64,000 nt of DNA from Glebionis coronaria (taxonomy: Eukaryota; Streptophyta; Magnoliopsida; Asterales; Asteraceae), in contig CM046880.1 of the NCBI GenBank assembly GCA_025667525.1, positions 598,111,452 through 598,175,451 of the forward strand, in the 5' to 3' direction. The position numbers were made by a program, and so were the translations under genes. The notes below the pieces were generated by a model that did no database searches, was not told the origin of the DNA, and was given only the letters and a program-made list of their open reading frames with translations. Positions 58,196 to 64,000 of this stretch are shown one piece after another; the first letter of the stretch is position 1, and each line of letters starts with the position of its first letter.

Positions 58196-59119
58196 GGGAT
58201 GCAAACCTATGTCCCCTCTTGGAGACTTTAACACAACGTTCTTATCGACACCCATTTTGCTGCTAAGGAAATGTTGGTCCACCTCCCTACTCATGCCGAA
58301 TAGAGATCCTTGGATGCCCTTTCGGATTATGAGTTGATTCGTCAAGGTTATCTTGCATTGGCCCGGACTTCTTTGAACCAGTCCGAGATTATCCAAAGGT
58401 TCGAATTGTAGAACTAGGATCACCAGGCCTTAGTAAACTCCAGTCGCCAGGATGCTGACACTTTTAAGCGAGGGCAGGCTTTGTTGAAGCAGATTTCTGA
58501 GAATTTCAAGAAGTTGGAAGCAAATCATGCTTCTTGTCCCAATGAGAAGGCCGCTTTGGAATCTAAAGTTAAGTCCTTGGAAGACGCTGCTGTGGCCAGT
58601 GACCAAAAGGTACGAGACCTTGAGTACTCCCTTGGCTTGAAGGAGGAGGAACTGGCTCGGGCTCTCAAACGTGCCCAAGATGCTGAAGCTCTGAATACCA
58701 AGTATACAAACAACTTACGCAGAGCAGCCTCAGACCGAACCAGGTTAGTGAAGGAATTCATCCTTCATGTCATTCGCTTGCTACATAACAATTCGGAGTA
58801 TAAGCAGCATGTGGTCGAGGTTGCGACCGTCTTTTACTCCGGTGGGTGGTATGAAGGGATCAAGGTTAACCGTTCTGAAGAGTCGCTGGCCAAAACCATC
58901 TCCGAAACCAAAGACTTCGATTTTGACTAGTCTAAGGTGTGTGTTGCCAAATGTGATGCGTTATTCACCCCGTCTTATCCTTTCATTGATAAAGTGAGCC
59001 GGTCCTTCGACTTTTCAATGGGTTCTCTCATGAAGCTTACTCCGGACGAACCAGAGGTTCCTAACCAGGCTCCACCAGTCCCTACCGTTTCCGCTTCCTC
59101 TCAACCCGCACCACAGTGA

Positions 59120-59560
59120 TGATTTATGCTCCTACTTCATATCATTTCTGGAGCTTGTTCCGAGGGTAAGTTCGTTTTTGTAATAGGGCTTAGTATTTGT
59201 CGGCGGAGCATCTTCCGGGGTTTATGTTTGTTTTGTAATATGACTTAGTACTTATCGCCAGATCTTATTCCGGCAAAACATTTAGGCTTGTATGTGACTT
59301 CTTATTTCCCTTGCTAATGTATTCGTATCTTTCATATCTTGACTTGTATTTATGTTTAACGTTTCCAAGTGTTTCTCTTTCGTCGCGGTGACTTGGCTCG
59401 TTTCGTTTGACAAGGCTCTCAACCTTTACTAACATGCTTCGTCCGTTTATATTGGAGATGCCTTTGAAGAGGCTTTTTGTCTTCATCTCCGGTTATTCAA
59501 CGAGACCCCTTGACGTCCTTCTGGGATGTCAGGTTGCTCTGGTGGGTAAGGTCATTAACC
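59120..59560 (+). other. 3' non-coding region after the transposase pseudogene
   Basis: T-rich sequence after the last stop. A phrase of the type CTTAGTATTTGTCGGCGGAGC / CTTAGTACTTATCGCCAGATC recurs at 59188 and 59243, a small direct repeat. No gene is seen. Confidence 0.5.
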
Positions 59561-60003
59561 TCTACCACCGGATGGTCGATGGGGCCTTGTCGTCTATGGA
59601 AAGTAGGTTGCCGTTTGATGAGGGTCTCGTCCTTTACAAAACGGTCCTCTTCAACGCCCTCGTAGGTACGTTGGTGTTGCTCCGGTGGACGAGGTCCTTA
59701 ACCTTTACCATTGGTTGATCGATGAGGCTCTTAACTTTTACGACGAGTAGGCTGCCGCTCGATGAAGGTCTTATCCTTTACAAGCGGTCCTCTTCTGCTC
59801 TGTTGGATGAGGTTCCTAACCTTTACCACCGGTTGGTCGATGAGGCTCTTAACCTTTACGACGAGTATGTTGCCGCTCGATGAGGGTCTCATCTTTAACA
59901 AGCGGTCCTCTTCAACGCCCTCGTGGGTACGTTGGTGTTGCTCCGGTGGATGAGGCTCTTGACCTTTATCACCGGTTGGTCGATGAGGCTCTTAACCTTT
60001 ATT
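59560..60003 (+). repeat. Degenerate 115-150-bp tandem repeats
   Basis: About three and a half units share GGTTGGTCGATGAGGCTCTT, GACGAGTA, GCTGCCGCTCGATGA, ACAAGCGGTCCTCTTC and GTACGTTGGTGTTGCTCC. Anchor points (GTCGATG or its variant ATCGATG) are at 59574, 59715, 59831 and 59980. The short ORFs in this block come from the repeats. Confidence 0.8.
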
Positions 60004-61042
<1,039 letters not shown>

Positions 61043-62561
61043 GTGGTTGCGACCATGGCGAGTCTGATTATTGTGGTGGTTGGTAATAGCTTAAGCAATG
61101 AGTTTTGCTTTCTTTGTCATGGTATCTATTGTGTGACACTATTCTTTTGGTTTGCTTCAAAGGCTACCTTTCCCGACAAAATCGGCCAACCAAATTCTTA
61201 TGACTACCTTTTGAAGAAAGATCCGAAAACATGGTCAAGGGTATATTTCCACATAGGTGCCAATTGTGAAGCTATTGAAAACGGGTTTAGCGAATATCTT
61301 AACTCAGTCATACTAATTGTTAGGAATAAGCTCTTTATAACTATGCTTGAAGCAATGAGGGTCATTGTTTTGGAAAGAATGCATATTATGAGTAATATGT
61401 GTGAAAAATGGAACGAGGATATATGTCCAAACATTCAGAAAAGATTGGAAGCTACTAAAGATCAAGACATGTAATCCTATGTTTCTACATTATAATTGTA
61501 AACCCAAGTAGTAAATAGGTACTTAATACTTAACTTTATTGTTATGCTTATACCGGTTTTGGCATGTTATATCAACTGGTGGTAGACTATTTGAAGTCAG
61601 AAATGGGTCACAAGCCTATGGGGTTGATGAGCAACAAAGAACATGTAGTTGCAGATTATGGCAACTATCAGGTTTGTTATATTGCCATGTGTTTTCAAAT
61701 TATAAAGTATGGTAGATGAATATGTTCCAACTTGTTTTAAGAAACAAGCCTTTCATGACACATATCATCAATACCCAACACCAGTGGTGGAATGTCGTTT
61801 TGGCATCATTGTAATGATATGTCTAGAGTGTTGCCTCCAAAGCCCAAAATAATGTCTGGTAGCCAACGAAAGAAGAGGATTAGGGCTCCCCAAGAAAACA
61901 AGAACATAAACAAGGTTTCTAAGGATGGTGTTTGTATGACGTGTAGTTATTGTCAACAAAAAGGATACAATAAGAAGGGTTGGACTAATCCTACAGTTGT
62001 ATTGCCACCCAAACCACCATGTAAGAAAGGTAGACCTAGAAAGAAACCCGTAGCATGCACTGCACTTGTTGATGAGGATAGTGATATACCAGTGGAACCA
62101 CATCGAGTTGTGGAAGAACAAGAGAGAAAGGCATGTGTAAGTGACTATGAAACAGACCTTGGTGTTGGGGGTTCAAGTCATGCCTATGGTGTTGGGGGTT
62201 CAAGTCATGCATATGGTGTTGGGGGTTCAAGTCAGGGTTGTGGTGTTGGGGGTTCAACTCAGTCAGAGACAAATGTTGGGGGTTCAAATCAGCCAAGTTT
62301 TATTGGGGGGGGGGGGTTAAGTAATGCAGATGGTATTGGTGGTTCTAGCCAGTCTGAGCTGGGAAGAGGTAAAAGGGTGAAAAAGCTTACAAAAAAGGAT
62401 ATAGGAGAAGTTATGTATCAGTTTCGGTTTGGTAAGTTAGGTAGATGGGTTGGGTTAGGACAAAGTGATAATGAAAGTGATCCCATTGACAACTTAGAAG
62501 CTAGACAACATGCTAAACTAGTCGTAACTTCTCCAAATCTGCATTTGCATCTACTCAAGCT
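61043..62561 (+). pseudogene. Mutator-like (MULE) transposase, C-terminal part
   Basis: The open frame 61043-61474 has KDPKTWSRVYFHIGANCEAI, ENGFSEYLNSVIL and ITMLEAMRVIVLERM, the end of the MULE transposase core and the following helical region. At about 61575-61690, in another frame, FEVRNGSQAYGVDEQQRTCS and CRLWQLSG with a later CHV form the SWIM zinc finger, followed by a stop. The last open frame (to 62561) has the basic region SGSQRKKRIRA, a damaged zinc knuckle CSYCQQKGYNKKGW (His and last Cys lost) and Gly/Ser repeats (GVGGSSHAY). The catalytic N-terminal part is missing and the 3' end is cut by a copia LTR. MULE transposase moves DNA by cut and paste. Confidence 0.8.
62155..62345 (+). 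repeat. Gly-Ser coding minisatellite in the MULE pseudogene
   Basis: About seven units of GGTGTTGGGGGTTCAAGTCA or variants, encoding GVGGSSxxY. Such tails are common near the end of MULE transposases. A run of nine G at 62307 may be a slippage site. Confidence 0.8.
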
Positions 62562-63519
62562 TGTTGGGATTTAGAACTAGTTAAACCATTAACTACGAGT
62601 ACGCAGCGGAATGGATCTAGTATAACAATCATGATTAACACATAATGAAAACAATAATAAAACCAACCTTTTAATTAATTGAATAAATCAATTAATGATC
62701 TTGATCTTGAAGCTATAACGATAAAGTAACCGTCCTCTAACGTTTGCTCACACGACACGTCAAACGAACACACCACGATGCTAGCGGTAACTTCACTTCG
62801 ATAGATCTTGCAACTTAAAACCCTAAGATCCAAAACCCTAATGGGATTGCGTAAGGATCCGATTTTGTAGACGTTACAAGATTCTTGGAAAAATCACCAA
62901 TAAACCCTAATTAGGGTTTACAATAAATCGGACCACAAGGGAATACTAAAACCTAGATTATGAAATCTAGGGTTTAGTTATAAAGCTTAAATCTTTATAA
63001 GAAAACCACCAAGAATGATCGATCTTATAAAGGTTAAACCTTTATGTGTGATTTTAGGTTAAAGGGAAAATTTGTTCGGTTTGGGTGTTGGAGGTGTTGA
63101 GATCGAACGAAACAAGGAAGAGGGGGAGACAAAATTTGTGAGGGGTATGGGATTGTATTTATACACATCCTAGCACCTCCTCAAAATTATTAAGGCCCAA
63201 CCCAACACCTAAATTAAGTAACTAATTACTTAATTAACAAACCAAGGATCCTTCTAGACCCCTTAATGTATTCGGCCGCCTATAGGGCACCGGAGGGTTC
63301 TAGAAGTCGATTTCCTTTCTTTAATTTAAATAACGCACTCGCATTAAATTAACTAAAACCGTTAATTAATCTAACCACCGTTAATTAAATAAAACGTGAA
63401 GTTTTTATTAAACGTTTAATTATAAATAAAAACGTAAATAAACGTGTGATCTCCGTATTGAGTGTGCCCCTGATAGGCTCACGCATTTACCGATGGCTAA
63501 ACGATCGCATATCTCAACA
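62562..63519 (-). repeat. 3' LTR of the right-edge copia element
   Basis: 958 bp; on the - strand it starts TGTTGAGATATGCG and ends AAATCCCAACA. A TATA box, TGTATAAATAC, lies on the complement of about 63152-63162. The other LTR is outside the window. Confidence 0.8.
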
Positions 63520-64000
63520 GCTCCCACTTGTGAGAGTTTAGACATACAGCGTCCATAATAAAGCATCTAGCAACACTTCATTATAACCGGAAAATGTTGA
63601 GTTAGATAGTTTCAAGAATAAGATCTTAAAAGCTAGTAATGGTGTACGATTATTTGAGCTTGCTGATAATCATCCCTTCGTTTCAATGTACCGATTAAAC
63701 CATGGATATGGATCCTAACTCATTCCATATAGTTTAACTTTAATTCCTCGTTTACAAATTAATTTAGATAGTCCAAATTGTAACAAGCATCATCTTGATT
63801 ACATTTTGGGTACGGCCATACAATTACCTAATTAATTCTGAGGGGATCCAGGGTACTTCATTGCACTATATCAGAGTGGAGGAACGAATTCTATATTGAC
63901 TGCAAGTGTCTATGGATGCTGCTTCACAACACTTCAAATTAGAGTCGTTATAGCTAGATCTTCCGAACTAGCGTTGGACATAAAATCAAGAAGCGATATC
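62562..64000 (-). mobile_element. Copia-type LTR retrotransposon, 3' end only; continues beyond the window
   Basis: On the - strand the element has an interior (63530-64000 and beyond), a polypurine tract (complement of 63520-63529, AAGTGGGAGC) and then the 3' LTR (63519 to 62562). The AAGTGGGAGC|TGTTGAGATATG joint is the usual PPT/LTR border of many plant copia elements. The interior part has no open frame and would lie between RNase H and the PPT. It inserted in the MULE pseudogene. Confidence 0.8.

Larger units (their letters stand above)
54104..58200 (-). mobile_element. Non-coding LTR retrotransposon inserted in the transposase ORF, TSD GGGAT
   Basis: LTRs lie at 54109-54413 and 57907-58195, both with TG/CA ends. 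GGGAT flanks them (54104-54108 and 58196-58200). On the - strand the polypurine tract is the complement of 54414-54424 (GGGGGAAGAT) and the primer site is the complement just left of 57907 (ATTGGCATCAGTGC). The LTRs differ in a (GA)n tract length and several substitutions. The 3.5-kb interior holds no gag or pol. Confidence 0.9.
53156..59119 (+). pseudogene. Plant 'gypsy-type putative transposase' family gene (retroelement-associated), split by an LTR element
   Basis: The N-terminal exon from ATG 53156 reads YLFGAFPKCYNQADADRLAE and LLYFCGLDRPPFHPECRRAL. After an intron ending TTTGCAG (about 53462) the next exon reads RKHGLFLASPNWTGTKV. Frame changes follow, with KKRKGDDSRVG and an acidic end (54042-54108). 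The 4.1-kb insertion comes next. The rest resumes at 58201: MQTYVPSWRL, then stop codons, a coiled-coil stretch (58470-58740, LKQISENFKKLE to DAEALNTKYT), then VATVFYSGGWYEGIKV, a stop at 58928, and SFDFSMGSLMKLTPDEP. The family is known from memory as a TE-derived domain (Transposase_28-like) in plants. Multiple stops make it a pseudogene. Confidence 0.65.

Noticed and set aside
61768..62296. Antisense ORFs opposite the MULE pseudogene
   Set aside because: Shadow of the Gly/Ser repeat and basic region. The sense strand has the MULE motifs.

Overview
The window looks like transposon-rich nuclear DNA of a flowering plant. It has intron-bearing plant gene families (a TIR-NBS-LRR immune receptor, an ABCC-type transporter fragment and an ENT nucleoside-transporter exon), nested Ty3/gypsy and Ty1/copia LTR retrotransposons, MITEs and long AT-rich spacers. 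The style of the Tat-like gag/pol, of the 'gypsy-type transposase' ORF and of the TNL suggests Asteraceae. That placement rests on recall of family style, not on a search. No rRNA, tRNA, CRISPR array or bacterial-type gene was seen.

Layout. 1-20150: a decayed Tat-like Ty3/gypsy element on the + strand (LTR end, primer site, gag, protease, RT, two RNase H regions, integrase, 3' repeats). It is split by two later insertions, each with an exact 5-bp target-site duplication (TSD). The first is a 7.4-kb non-coding LTR element (2431-9810, - strand) inside the protease region. The second is a 6.8-kb SIRE-like copia derivative (12871-19687) whose body has collapsed into a 1.58-kb tandem array of LTR-end plus leader. 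20150-25065: anonymous repeats, a Tourist-like MITE, a broken gene fragment and a long fold-back element. 25066-29640: a heavily mutated copia element. 29807-34695: an hAT-like element, unassigned gene fragments, a second hAT-like MITE and a third repeat.

35633-43542 is the only host gene that is nearly complete, a TNL immune receptor. Its splice junctions keep frame through five coding segments (1,074 codons plus stop). The NB-ARC exon is interrupted by a 1.27-kb TRIM-like LTR element with seemingly identical LTRs and a GAAAT TSD, so the allele as read should make a truncated TIR-NB protein. Downstream (43640-45572) are decayed copies of the same gene's 3' end. A related copy of the 3' flank lies upstream at 32700-33450.

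46607-47935 (- strand) holds the C-terminal NBD2 exons of an ABCC transporter with an ENT-like exon just upstream in the same orientation, a chimera of two gene fragments. 48530-50190 repeats sequence also present at 20215-22230, with extra insertions. 51285-51670 is another MITE. 53156-59119 is a pseudogene of the plant 'gypsy-type putative transposase' family, split by a 4.1-kb non-coding LTR element (54109-58195, TSD GGGAT). It is followed by tandem repeats and a pure (TA)n tract of about 240 bp. 61043-62561 is a Mutator-like (MULE) transposase pseudogene, cut by the 3' LTR of a copia element that runs out of the window on the - strand.

Most of the biology here is insertion history: at least five LTR elements and at least five MITE or hAT-type elements have visible TSDs. 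The most notable items are the fresh insertion in the TNL, the LTR-leader tandem array, and the ABCC/ENT chimera.
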